This document shows, piece after piece, positions 27,543 through 36,797 of a stretch of 64,000 nucleotides of DNA. This DNA is from Hyphomicrobiales bacterium (GTDB lineage Bacteria; Pseudomonadota; Alphaproteobacteria; Rhizobiales; Beijerinckiaceae). The notes beneath the pieces were generated by a model. The model was not told the origin of the DNA and searched no databases. It saw only the letters and a list, made by a program, of their open reading frames with translations. A program made the translations under genes and the position numbers. Numbering within the stretch: position 1 is the stretch's first letter; each line of letters begins with the position of its first letter. The stretch covers positions 1 to 64,000 of the forward strand of contig CANGOE010000002.1 of assembly GCA_947455455.1 (NCBI GenBank), read 5' to 3'.

Positions 27543-28599
27543 CCCCGATCAACGGGTCACTTCCGATCCTGCCTTGGTTATTGCGCACGATTATTCAAAT
27601 CCCGCCTATCAAAACAGAACACAGATACAAAAAACGGCCACACTGGTTGTGGCTCCTTTCGCGCTTCACGATGCCGGCCTTGCCGATTTGGCACCCCATT
27701 ACAGCCTGATGGACACATTGCAATCCAATGGCATTGACAGGATGAGCCTGATCGAATGGGTTTCTGCCACACCCGAAACAGCGCATCACAGCATCAGCAC
27801 GCAACTCGCACTGCTCGACCGGATGGTCGACCATCACGGCGGCCGCACCAATCTGATCGGCCTGTGCCAAGGGGGCTGGCTGTCGTTGATCTATGCGGCA
27901 CTGTTTCCCAATAAAATCCGGCGGCTGGTTTTGGTCGGCGCGCCTGTCGATTTCCACGCCAACCTGCCCGTGGCCCTGCGCCGGGCACAGGAATTCTCGC
28001 AGAGCCTGAGCGGTCTCGGGCTTGCAGATTTTGGCTTCACGCAGGCCTGTGATTTCTGGACGGGGCAATGGGCCACATGGACACGGCAGATTGTCCGGGG
28101 CGGCGATATCCGCTGGCTTTGGCCCTATGATCTGGAGCGGGACAGGAACATTGCCGAGGCCCTGCAAATCCCCAACACCCACCCGCCGAAGATCCGCGCA
28201 CAGGCGATCAAAGCCCTGAAAAACTGGGACCAACGCCTGCTTGATCTGCCAGCCCCCTATTTCTGGCAAGTTGTACATTGGCTCTACCGCGACAACCGGC
28301 TGGCGCAAGGCACTCTTTATGCTCTGGACCAGCGCGTCGATTTGCGTGCCGTGACTTGTCCCATCTACCTGCTGGCGGGCGAGACCGATCATATTGTGTC
28401 ACTGGATCAAATTAGCGCCACCATCGGACTGGTGGGCACCCCGCCCGAAGCCATCACCATGGCCCGCGCCCCTTGCGGACATCTGGCTTTGTTTATGGGT
28501 CACCAGACCCTGACCCGTTTCTGGCCGCCTATCGCACAATGGCTTCGGGAGGACGATGACACGCACAAAATTGATCGAAAACCAAACAATTCAAATTAA
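27520..28599 (+). CDS. PhaC-like alpha/beta hydrolase with Cys nucleophile
   Basis: NLIGLCQGGWLSLIYAALFP (GxCxG box), LLAGETDHIVS (Asp), PCGHLALFMG (His). Confidence 0.7.
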   Translation: MTKRSFFSPDQRVTSDPALVIAHDYSNPAYQNRTQIQKTATLVVAPFALHDAGLADLAPHYSLMDTLQSNGIDRMSLIEWVSATPETAHHSISTQLALLDRMVDHHGGRTNLIGLCQGGWLSLIYAALFPNKIRRLVLVGAPVDFHANLPVALRRAQEFSQSLSGLGLADFGFTQACDFWTGQWATWTRQIVRGGDIRWLWPYDLERDRNIAEALQIPNTHPPKIRAQAIKALKNWDQRLLDLPAPYFWQVVHWLYRDNRLAQGTLYALDQRVDLRAVTCPIYLLAGETDHIVSLDQISATIGLVGTPPEAITMARAPCGHLALFMGHQTLTRFWPPIAQWLREDDDTHKIDRKPNNSN

Positions 28600-28683
28600 A
28601 TATTCGTGATTTTCATATGATCATCCAAATAGATATTTGAATCTAGGCGCTCGACATATTTTCCATAAATTGCGGAGCACCTA

Positions 28684-28956
28684 ATGAAAAACAGTCTTAT
28701 TGCGATCACACTCTGCCTTTGTCTTGGAGCTTGTGCGAGTGCCAGAGACGAGCGGATGGGTCAGGGTGCGCTGATCGGCGGTGCGGGTGGCGCCCTCATC
28801 GGCGGTGCCGCCTCGGGCACGCCACAGGGAGCCATAATCGGGGGCGTTGCCGGAGCGGCCGTGGGGGCCGTCGCCGCCGATATGACCCGCACTCGTCGCC
28901 GCAGTCACTGCTATTACAGCGAATATGACCAGCGCCGCATTTGCCGCAACCGATGA
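28684..28956 (+). CDS. Small glycine-zipper lipoprotein
   Basis: LCLCLGACAS lipobox; GALIGGAGGALIGGAASGTPQGAIIGGVAGAAVGAVA. Confidence 0.8.
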   Translation: MKNSLIAITLCLCLGACASARDERMGQGALIGGAGGALIGGAASGTPQGAIIGGVAGAAVGAVAADMTRTRRRSHCYYSEYDQRRICRNR

Positions 28957-29052
28957 GGTTGAAGAGGGGATGGTCTGACAGTCACCTGTAATCGCATAGA
29001 CATAATACGGGAACACTGCGCCATGGATCGGGATTGGGCACAATGATGGTGC

Positions 29053-29080
29053 AAAAGCCATTATAGGGATGGCTTTTCTT
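29053..29080 (+). terminator. Rho-independent terminator
   Basis: AAAAGCCAT-TATAGGG-ATGGCTTTT-CTT. Confidence 0.65.
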
Positions 29081-29139
29081 ATTGACCGATCCGGTTTGAC
29101 CGTTCATTGCAAAAAGCCCATCATCACAAAGGTGTCCCT

Positions 29140-29628
29140 ATGCTTGTGCGTTGTCTTGCGTTTGCTCTGTCATTGTTGCTGTTGAACCATCCTGCCCTTG
29201 CCAAAAATTTGGCCTTTCCAGAGAAAAATCCGATTGGAACAATTGTGCTTCCGGACAGCTGGAAGCCGAGAGAGATAGAATTCGGCTGGGAAGCCAAATC
29301 GCCGAATGACGATATCTATCTCAGCATTGAAATGATCAATGACAAGCTCATCAACAAAGTGGCGAATTCCAATGATGCTTGGATGAAAGACAATAAAATC
29401 CAGCTAAAACCCAACCCGATTGTTGAAGACCTCATGCTGGGCGGCCTGTTTGCCAAAGCCTTCAAATATCAGGCCACCGATGAAAACGGGCCGACCGTGA
29501 TCTATCAGGTGTTTGTGATGGCCGGAAAAGGGGCCGCATTGATCACCATCTGGGGCTCGGAAGAAGAGCAGAAAACCAGAGAAAAAGAATTGAACACCAT
29601 CATGAACAGCATCAAAGCCATCAACTGA
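29140..29628 (+). CDS. Hypothetical secreted protein
   Basis: Signal peptide MLVRCLAFALSLLLLNHPALA; intact ORF. Confidence 0.65.
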   Translation: MLVRCLAFALSLLLLNHPALAKNLAFPEKNPIGTIVLPDSWKPREIEFGWEAKSPNDDIYLSIEMINDKLINKVANSNDAWMKDNKIQLKPNPIVEDLMLGGLFAKAFKYQATDENGPTVIYQVFVMAGKGAALITIWGSEEEQKTREKELNTIMNSIKAIN

Positions 29629-29754
29629 CGGCAACCGATTACACATCCGGCCTATCGGGCGAACAGCCTGGGGGCCGGACACTGTCTCGGCCTTGGACCA
29701 AAGCCCGTCAGACAGGGCAATGCCGGACAGAAGGGGCGAATGCCCCTCTATCGA

Positions 29755-30513
29755 TCAGACCCAACCACCATCCACAATATACTGCTGGGCCGTACAGGCG
29801 GAGGCTTCTTCGGAAGCCAGAAACACCGTGAAACGGGCGATTTCGGAGGGCACCAGCTTGCGCTTGAGGCATTGGCGCTTGAGCAATTCCTGCTCGCCGT
29901 CCGGTGTCAGCCATTTTTCGATCTGCCGCTCGGTCATGATCCAGCCCGGTGCAATGGCATTCACACGCACATTATAGGGGCCATAATCACGCGCCAGCGA
30001 GCGTGTCAGTCCCAAGACACCCGCTTTGGAAGCCGAATAGGCCGCCATGCCGCCCTGTCCGGCCAGCCACGAGGTCGAGCCGAAATTGACGATCACCCCC
30101 TCATTGGCGGCGATGAAATCGGGCAGGACTGCCTGGGCGGCAAAAAACTGGTGCTTCAGATTCACCGCAATCCGGTCATCCCAATAGGCGGACGTGACGG
30201 TTTCGGTTGGGTGACGCTCATCATGTGCTGCGTTGTTGATCAGGATATTGACCGGCCCATGCTGGGCCTTGGCCTCGGCGAAACCGGCTTGCAGGGCATC
30301 AATATCGGTCAGATCCAGCTTGAAGAAATGGGCTGAAAGCCGTTCTGCGGCCAATTGGCTGGCCAATGCATGACCGGCGGACTCGTTGATGTCGAAAAAG
30401 ATCACATGCGCCTTTTGTGCGGCGAAAGCCTCGACAATCGCTTTGCCGATCCCCGATGCACCGCCTGTCACATAAACGATTTTACCTGCCAGATCCGGAT
30501 AAATCGCAGCCAT
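29755..30513 (-). CDS. Short-chain dehydrogenase/reductase
   Basis: VYVTGGASGIGKAIVEAFA; NNAAH; YSASKAGVLGLTRSLA. Confidence 0.92.
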   Translation of the reverse strand: MAAIYPDLAGKIVYVTGGASGIGKAIVEAFAAQKAHVIFFDINESAGHALASQLAAERLSAHFFKLDLTDIDALQAGFAEAKAQHGPVNILINNAAHDERHPTETVTSAYWDDRIAVNLKHQFFAAQAVLPDFIAANEGVIVNFGSTSWLAGQGGMAAYSASKAGVLGLTRSLARDYGPYNVRVNAIAPGWIMTERQIEKWLTPDGEQELLKRQCLKRKLVPSEIARFTVFLASEEASACTAQQYIVDGGWV

Positions 30514-30667
30514 CTTCTCACCTCTCTTCCATCACAGGACCGGTTGAATTGGCATGGTACAGCCATTTTGGAATGCACGCTGTCATCCAACCGACCCGAT
30601 CCTATTCGCTCAACGAACGCATCTTGCAAAAGCGTCTTGATCCGCACCATAAATAAATGAGTTGCGT

Positions 30668-30707
30668 ACGTCAAATTTTGATGTCACATTTCCCGAAAGA
30701 ACATCAA
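30668..30707. promoter_or_regulatory. Putative operator region: three ACATCAA-type half-sites (ACGTCAA/TTGATGT/ACATCAA)
   Basis: ACGTCAAA-T-TTTGATGT at 30668-30684 and ACATCAA at 30701-30707, just upstream of the 30724 ATG. Confidence 0.35.
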
Positions 30708-30723
30708 TGGGGAGTGAAGGGTT

Positions 30724-31983
30724 ATGACTGTCTTTCGTCGTTTATTGAGCTCTGCGGTTGGATTGGCCTGCCTTGCCGGCACGGCCTGGGCGGATACCAC
30801 GCTCAAATGGCTCCACATCGAGGTCAATCCCAATCAGGTCAAAATCTGGGAAGAGGTGGCACGCGATTTCGAGGCCAAGAATCCGGGCGTGAAAATCGAG
30901 ATGCAATTCCTCGAAAACGAGGCTTACAAGGCCAAGGCGCCGACCCTGCTTCAATCCAAGGACCGCCCCCATATCATCTATAGCTGGGCTGGCGGGGTAT
31001 TGAAGGCGCAGGTCGAGGCCGGCGTTCTCGAAGACATCACCGCTCAGGTGACCCCCTACAAGGACCAGCTGTCGGCGGCGGCAGTGAAAGCCTTTACGGT
31101 GGACAACAAGATTTACGGATTGCCGCACACCGTCTCGCAAGTCGGCTTCATGTATAACAAGGAGCTGTTTGCCAAGGCAGGCGTTGACGGGGCCAAGATT
31201 GCGACCTGGGACGATCTGCTGGATGCCGTCAAAAAGCTGAAAGCCGCCAATGTCACCCCGATTGTGGTCGGCGGGGCGGATAAATGGCCCTTGCATTTCT
31301 ACTGGACCCATCTGGCCGTGCGGCTTGGCGGCAAAGCCGGATTTGATGCCGCTCTGAAAGGCGAGAATGGCGGTTTCGAAGGGGATGTTTTCCAGAAATC
31401 GGGCGAGCATTTCAAGCAGTTGGTTGATCTGCAACCGTTCCAGCAGGGTTTTCTGGGCTTCAAAAACCCGCAAGCCGTTGGTGCCTTCGGCGATGGCAAA
31501 GGGGCCATGATTTTGGCGATCTCCTCCTTCTACCATACGCAACGCGCCTTGGCGGCGGACAAAGCCGGCCTGTCGGATGACAAAATCGGCTGGTTCAACT
31601 TCCCCGTTGTCGCAGGTGGCAAAGGCGAGGCCTCCGATACGCTGGGCGGTGTCAATGGCTGGCTGGTGACCAAGGGCGCACCGAAAGAGGCGGCGGAATT
31701 TGTCAAATTCTTCATCTCGGATGCGGTGCAGAAGCGTCTGGCACAGGGCAATTTCCTGATCCCGACCTTCAAGGGAGCCGAAGCAGGTCTGGGCAGTCCC
31801 TTCATGCGCAATATCGCGCAGAACATTGCAACCTCGAAATACCACCAGAACTTCTATGACCAGGATCTCGGTCCCTCGGTCGGGCGTGTGGTCAATGATG
31901 CGACGGCCGAACTGGCAGGTGGCACCATGACACCCAAACAGGCCGCCAAAGCCATTCAGGATGCCTTCAAGCAGGGCAATTGA
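30724..31983 (+). CDS. Sugar ABC transporter substrate-binding protein (family 1)
   Basis: Signal peptide; TTLKWLHIEVNPNQVKIWEEVARDFEAKNPGVKIEMQFLEN. Confidence 0.9.
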   Translation: MTVFRRLLSSAVGLACLAGTAWADTTLKWLHIEVNPNQVKIWEEVARDFEAKNPGVKIEMQFLENEAYKAKAPTLLQSKDRPHIIYSWAGGVLKAQVEAGVLEDITAQVTPYKDQLSAAAVKAFTVDNKIYGLPHTVSQVGFMYNKELFAKAGVDGAKIATWDDLLDAVKKLKAANVTPIVVGGADKWPLHFYWTHLAVRLGGKAGFDAALKGENGGFEGDVFQKSGEHFKQLVDLQPFQQGFLGFKNPQAVGAFGDGKGAMILAISSFYHTQRALAADKAGLSDDKIGWFNFPVVAGGKGEASDTLGGVNGWLVTKGAPKEAAEFVKFFISDAVQKRLAQGNFLIPTFKGAEAGLGSPFMRNIAQNIATSKYHQNFYDQDLGPSVGRVVNDATAELAGGTMTPKQAAKAIQDAFKQGN

Positions 31984-31988
31984 CCATC

Positions 31989-32019
31989 AAGCCCGGCCCT
32001 TTTCGCAAGGGCCGGGCTT
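31989..32019 (+). terminator. Intra-operon GC-rich hairpin between SBP and permease genes
   Basis: AAGCCCGGCCCTT-TTCGC-AAGGGCCGGGCTT, perfect 13-bp stem; no T tract. Confidence 0.75.
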
Positions 32020-32106
32020 GCCTGCCTCACGGCAAACCTCCCGCGGCAGAACGGATAATCCGGACATGATCCCCTCGGCGACCATCAAGCACCCTGTGTT
32101 ACCCCA

Positions 32107-32994
32107 ATGATCATGCCCCGCAAACCTTATGATGCCGGCAAATTATCGGCTCTTTTGCTGTTTTTACCCCCTGCTCTGCTGTTGTTTACAGTGTTTGTGG
32201 TGATGCCGATCGGCGAGGCCGCGTGGTATTCCGGCTTCAACTGGAACGGTTTCGGCTCGCCCAAAAACTGGATCGGCTGGGACAATTACCGCTTTGTCTT
32301 CGACAACAAGGCCTTCGGCACCGCCTTCAAAAACAACCTGCTGATCATTGTCGTGTCCTTGCTGGTGCAACTGCCATTGGCGCTGTCGCTGGCGCTGATT
32401 CTGGCACGCGCCTTCAAGGGTGCGGTCATGTTGCGCATGCTGTTTTTCATGCCCTATATTCTGGCAGAAATTGCCACGGGTCTGATCTTCAGCTTCATCT
32501 ATGACGGCGATTACGGATTGCTGGCGGCCATTTACCGACACTTCGATGCCCAGGCCCCCCATCTTCTGGCCAGCCCCGACACGTCGATGCTGGCGATCCT
32601 GCTGGTGATTGTCTGGAAGTATTTCGGCTTCCATATGATGCTGTTCATTGCCGCCTTGCAGGGTATGGACAAAAACCTTGTCGAAGCGGCCCGCGTGGAC
32701 GGGGCAAGCCGCTGGCAGATTTTGCGGCACATCATCATTCCCCTGCTCTACCCGACCATCAAACTCTCGATCTTTTTCGCCATTATCGGCTCGTTGCAAC
32801 TGTTCGACCTGATCATGCCACTGACACGGGGTGGTCCGGCGGATTCCTCGCATACGATGGTGAGCTTTCTCTACAATTTCGGCGTGATGCGGATGCGTGT
32901 CGGCTTTGGCAGTGCGGTCGGCGTGATCCTGTTCGTGGTCTGCGTCACCTTCGCCTTCAGCTATAAAAAATGGTTCATGCGCGATGAAGACTGA
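32107..32994 (+). CDS. Sugar ABC transporter permease (MalF-like)
   Basis: TM segments; EAARVDGASRWQILRHIIIPLLYPT EAA loop. Confidence 0.92.
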   Translation: MIMPRKPYDAGKLSALLLFLPPALLLFTVFVVMPIGEAAWYSGFNWNGFGSPKNWIGWDNYRFVFDNKAFGTAFKNNLLIIVVSLLVQLPLALSLALILARAFKGAVMLRMLFFMPYILAEIATGLIFSFIYDGDYGLLAAIYRHFDAQAPHLLASPDTSMLAILLVIVWKYFGFHMMLFIAALQGMDKNLVEAARVDGASRWQILRHIIIPLLYPTIKLSIFFAIIGSLQLFDLIMPLTRGGPADSSHTMVSFLYNFGVMRMRVGFGSAVGVILFVVCVTFAFSYKKWFMRDED

Positions 32995-33835
32995 AGAAGC
33001 ATTCAGCGAAAGCGGACTGGATTGGGCCGCCTTTCTCAAAGCCCTGTATTTGCTGGGCGTGGTGCTGTTTGTGGCCACACCTTTGGTGGCAACCGTCCTG
33101 GGCGGTTTCAAATCGCTGGGTGAATTGCGCACCAATCCGTTCGGCCTGCCGCAGGTATGGGAATGGAAGAATTACACCGATATCCTGCTGTCGCGCCGTT
33201 ATTGGCAGCTGTTGCAAAATTCGCTGATCATTTCGACACTGACGGTCATCCTGACCCTGATCACCGCCTCGATGGCCGCTTTCGTATTTGCCCATATCAG
33301 CTTTTTCGGCCGCACGATGATGCTCAACTACATCACCATGGGCCTGCTGTTTCCGGCCGCAACGGCGATTTTGCCCTTGTTCATCAAGGTGCGTGATCTG
33401 GGCCTGCTGGACCACTATCTCGGCGTGATCCTGCCGCAAGTGGCCTTTTCGCTGGCCATGAGCATCCTGTTGCTCAGGCGGTTTTTCAAGGAGCTTCCCG
33501 AAGAATTGCTGGAAGCCGCTTTGGTTGACGGTTGCAGTTACCTCAACTTTTTCCGCTATGTCACCCTGCCGCTGTCGCGGCCCATTCTGGCGACCGTCGG
33601 CACGATCACCTTTGTCCATAGCTGGAACGCCTATCTCGTGCCCTTGGTGATGCTCAATTCGGATAGTCAATATCCCTGGCCGATGGGCATCATGATCTAT
33701 CAGGGCGAATTTTCCGCCGAATGGCATCTCATTCTGGCTTTCATCACTCTCACCCTTTTGCCGACCATCATCCTGTTTCTGTTTGCCCAAAAGCACATCG
33801 TGGCAGGGCTGACTTCGGGCGCGGTCAAGGGCTGA
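32984..33835 (+). CDS. Sugar ABC transporter permease (MalG-like)
   Basis: EAALVDGCSYLNFFRYVTLPLSRP EAA loop; overlaps upstream permease. Confidence 0.92.
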   Translation: MKTEEAFSESGLDWAAFLKALYLLGVVLFVATPLVATVLGGFKSLGELRTNPFGLPQVWEWKNYTDILLSRRYWQLLQNSLIISTLTVILTLITASMAAFVFAHISFFGRTMMLNYITMGLLFPAATAILPLFIKVRDLGLLDHYLGVILPQVAFSLAMSILLLRRFFKELPEELLEAALVDGCSYLNFFRYVTLPLSRPILATVGTITFVHSWNAYLVPLVMLNSDSQYPWPMGIMIYQGEFSAEWHLILAFITLTLLPTIILFLFAQKHIVAGLTSGAVKG

Positions 33836-33862
33836 CACAACATCAACATCAAGGAGGAATTC

Positions 33863-34960
33863 ATGAAAAAGATCGGTATCGGTGTCATCGGCTGTGGTGT
33901 GATCAGCAAGGCCTATATGACCGCCATGAAGCAGTTCGACCACATCGAATTGCGCGCTGTCGCCGACATGCGGAGCGAACCGGCCCAACAGCGCGGCAAG
34001 GAATTCGGGGTGCCCGGCATGCGCGTCGATGACATGCTCAAACGCGATGATATCGAGATTGTCGTGAACCTGACCGTGCCGCTGGCCCATACCGACGTCA
34101 GTCTGGCTGTGTTGCGGGCGGGCAAACATGTCCATTCGGAAAAACCGTTGGGCGTGAACATGGTCGAGGCGCGCAAGGTGATGGAATTGGCCGCCGAAAT
34201 GAACCTGCGTGTCGGCTGTGCACCCGACACGTTTCTGGGTGGCGGCCACCAGACAGCCCGCAAGCTGATCGATGACGGGGCCATCGGCACACCCATCGGT
34301 GGGTCGGCCTTTTTCATGTGCCCCGGCCATGAACGCTGGCACCCTGCCCCCGGTTTCTATTACCTGCGTGGCGGCGGACCGATGCTCGACATGGGGCCCT
34401 ATTACATCACCAATCTGATCCAGTTGCTGGGTCCGATCCGTTCGGTGATGGGCAGTGCCACCCGCACCCGTGCGCAACGGCTGATCACCAGCGAGCCTTT
34501 GAAAGGCACGGTTATTCCGGTCGAGGTATCGACGCATGTGACGGGCCAGCTCGAATTCGAAAGCGGCGCGGTGATCTCGATCACCATGAGCTTCGACGTA
34601 CCCAAGCACAAGCATACGCCGATCGAAATCTACGGCAGTGAAGGGTCCATTCTTGTGCCCGACCCCAACCGCTTCGGCGGCGAGGTCCAGGTGGCCCGCA
34701 CGGGCGGCGAATGGGAGGTGCAACCCCATACCCATGCCCATACCGACGGTGAATTCCGGTCGATCGGGGTGGCGGATATGGCTTCGGCGATCATCCATAA
34801 CCGTCCGCACCGCGCCAGCGGTGCCTTGGCCCTGCACGCTCTGGAGGCGATGGAAGCCTTCCAGATCTCGTCGGATGAGGGCCGCCGCGTCATGCTCGAA
34901 ACCACCGTCGAACGCCCGAGCATGTTGCCCGCAGGCATGAAGAACGGTCACATCGATTGA
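33863..34960 (+). CDS. Gfo/Idh/MocA-family oxidoreductase
   Basis: KIGIGVIGCGVISKAYM; AGKHVHSEKPLGVNMVEAR. Confidence 0.92.
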   Translation: MKKIGIGVIGCGVISKAYMTAMKQFDHIELRAVADMRSEPAQQRGKEFGVPGMRVDDMLKRDDIEIVVNLTVPLAHTDVSLAVLRAGKHVHSEKPLGVNMVEARKVMELAAEMNLRVGCAPDTFLGGGHQTARKLIDDGAIGTPIGGSAFFMCPGHERWHPAPGFYYLRGGGPMLDMGPYYITNLIQLLGPIRSVMGSATRTRAQRLITSEPLKGTVIPVEVSTHVTGQLEFESGAVISITMSFDVPKHKHTPIEIYGSEGSILVPDPNRFGGEVQVARTGGEWEVQPHTHAHTDGEFRSIGVADMASAIIHNRPHRASGALALHALEAMEAFQISSDEGRRVMLETTVERPSMLPAGMKNGHID

Positions 34961-35016
34961 TCACCCGATCACAACCCATGATTGTTAAGACTGGAATTTA
35001 AAGGAAGGATACCGCG

Positions 35017-35658
35017 ATGCGTAAGGCTCTCATTGTGTGGGGAGGATGGCCCGGCCATGATCCTGATCTGTGTGCATCCATCTATCGCGAATGGCTCAAA
35101 AAAGAAGGGTTCGAGGTCCGGATCGAAACGGAAACGGCGGCTTTTCTCGACCCCGCATTGATGGACTATTCGCTGATCGTGCCGATCTACACCATGGCGA
35201 AGATCGAAAAACCGGAAGCCCTGCATCTGTGCGAGGTGGTCAAATCCGGTGTCGGCCTCGCAGGCCATCACGGCGGCATGTGCGATGCCTTCCGGGATTC
35301 GGTGGATTACCAATTCATGTGCGGCGGGCAATGGGTGGCCCATCCGGGCAATATCATCGACTACAAGGTCGACATTACCCGTCCCGATGACCCGATCATG
35401 CAGGGGATCGAGAGTTTCGAGCATCGCTCGGAGCAATATTACATGCATGTGGATCCCGCCAATGAAGTGCTTGCCACCACCACCTTTACAGGCGATCACA
35501 GCCCGTGGATCGATGGAGTCGTCATGCCGGTTGTCTGGAAAAAGCGGTTCGGCCAAGGCAGAGTGTTCTTCAACTCGCTTGGACACCGCGCCTATGAATT
35601 GGATGTGCCCGAAATCAGGACCATGATGATCCGCGGATTGTTGTGGGCGGCGCGTTAA
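35017..35658 (+). CDS. ThuA-like domain protein
   Basis: ALIVWGGWPGHDPDLCASIYREWLKKEGFEV; GLAGHHGGMCDAFRDSVDYQFMCGGQWVAHPG. Confidence 0.87.
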   Translation: MRKALIVWGGWPGHDPDLCASIYREWLKKEGFEVRIETETAAFLDPALMDYSLIVPIYTMAKIEKPEALHLCEVVKSGVGLAGHHGGMCDAFRDSVDYQFMCGGQWVAHPGNIIDYKVDITRPDDPIMQGIESFEHRSEQYYMHVDPANEVLATTTFTGDHSPWIDGVVMPVVWKKRFGQGRVFFNSLGHRAYELDVPEIRTMMIRGLLWAAR

Positions 35659-36707
35659 TGTCCGCAGGGGCCAAACAATCGTTTGAACGAACACGGCTTC
35701 AGGATGTCGCCCGCAGTGCGGGTGTGTCGCTGGCAACGGTTGACCGTGTGGTCAACCGGCGCAATGGCGTGCGTGAAAAAACGATACGGCGGGTTGAGGA
35801 GGCGATGGACCAATTGGGCTATCGCCTCGACCCTATGGCCCGCCGACTGGCCCGCAATCAAAGTTTCCGGTTCCTGTTCATCCTGCCGACAGGCACCAAC
35901 AGTTTCATGATGCAACTGCGCGAGCAGGTCGAACGCACCGCCGAATGGGCCATCAGCCAGCGCGGGTTCATCGACATGATCGAGGTCGATGTGTTCGATG
36001 CCGAAGCGCTGGCGCAGACGCTGGATCAACTCGACGAAGCCTATCACGGTGTCGCAACCGTAGCCCTTGATCATCCGCGCGTGCGGGTGGCGATTGATGA
36101 TCTGGTCCAGCGGGGAATTCCGGTGATCACGCTGGTCTCGGATGTGCCCTATTCACGCCGCCTGCATTATGTCGGCGTTGACAATCCGGCCGCCGGACGG
36201 ACAGCGGCGAGCCTGATGGGACGTTTTCTCAACAAGCAGGAAGGCTCGATCGGGATTCTGGTCGGGTCGCTGGCCCTGCGCGATCATGCCGAGCGCCATT
36301 TCGGCTTCAATCAGGTGCTGGCGCATGACTATCCGCATCTGAAAATGTTGCCGGTGGTCGAAGGCCGCGATGATCTGGAACTGTCGAAAGATCTCGTGAC
36401 GGAGATGATCGCCAAAACCCCCGACCTGATCGGCCTCTATAGTGCGGGTGCGGGCAATCGCGGGATTGCGCAAGCCCTGACGGAAAGCGGCAAAGCCGGT
36501 CAGGTGGTCTGGATCGGCCACGAGCTGACACCCCATACCAGACGCTTCCTGTTTCAGGGCACGATGGATGCCGTCATCAATCAGGATTCGGGCCATGAGG
36601 CCCGCTCTGCCGCACGCCTGTTGCTGGCCCATTGCTGGGGAGAGCCGGTGCTGGAAGATCAGGAACGGATCCGCATCGATATTTTCATCAAGGATAATAT
36701 CCCCTAG
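35658..36707 (+). CDS. LacI-family transcriptional regulator
   Basis: RLQDVARSAGVSLATVDRVVNRRNGVREKTIRRVEEAMDQLGYR; TAATG overlap with thuA-like gene. Confidence 0.92.
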   Translation: MSAGAKQSFERTRLQDVARSAGVSLATVDRVVNRRNGVREKTIRRVEEAMDQLGYRLDPMARRLARNQSFRFLFILPTGTNSFMMQLREQVERTAEWAISQRGFIDMIEVDVFDAEALAQTLDQLDEAYHGVATVALDHPRVRVAIDDLVQRGIPVITLVSDVPYSRRLHYVGVDNPAAGRTAASLMGRFLNKQEGSIGILVGSLALRDHAERHFGFNQVLAHDYPHLKMLPVVEGRDDLELSKDLVTEMIAKTPDLIGLYSAGAGNRGIAQALTESGKAGQVVWIGHELTPHTRRFLFQGTMDAVINQDSGHEARSAARLLLAHCWGEPVLEDQERIRIDIFIKDNIP

Positions 36708-36797
36708 CGCCATCGTGCGACATGGTCAGCCTCACGCGATCCCGCGAGATGTTTCGGACCGGCTTGCAACGCATTGAACACCAACAAGGAGTCTCGA

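Noticed and set aside
32975-34951. 658-aa minus-strand ORF
   Set aside because: Antisense to a permease and Gfo/Idh gene with clear family motifs; His/Gln/Asp-rich, no domain; shadow ORF from codon bias.
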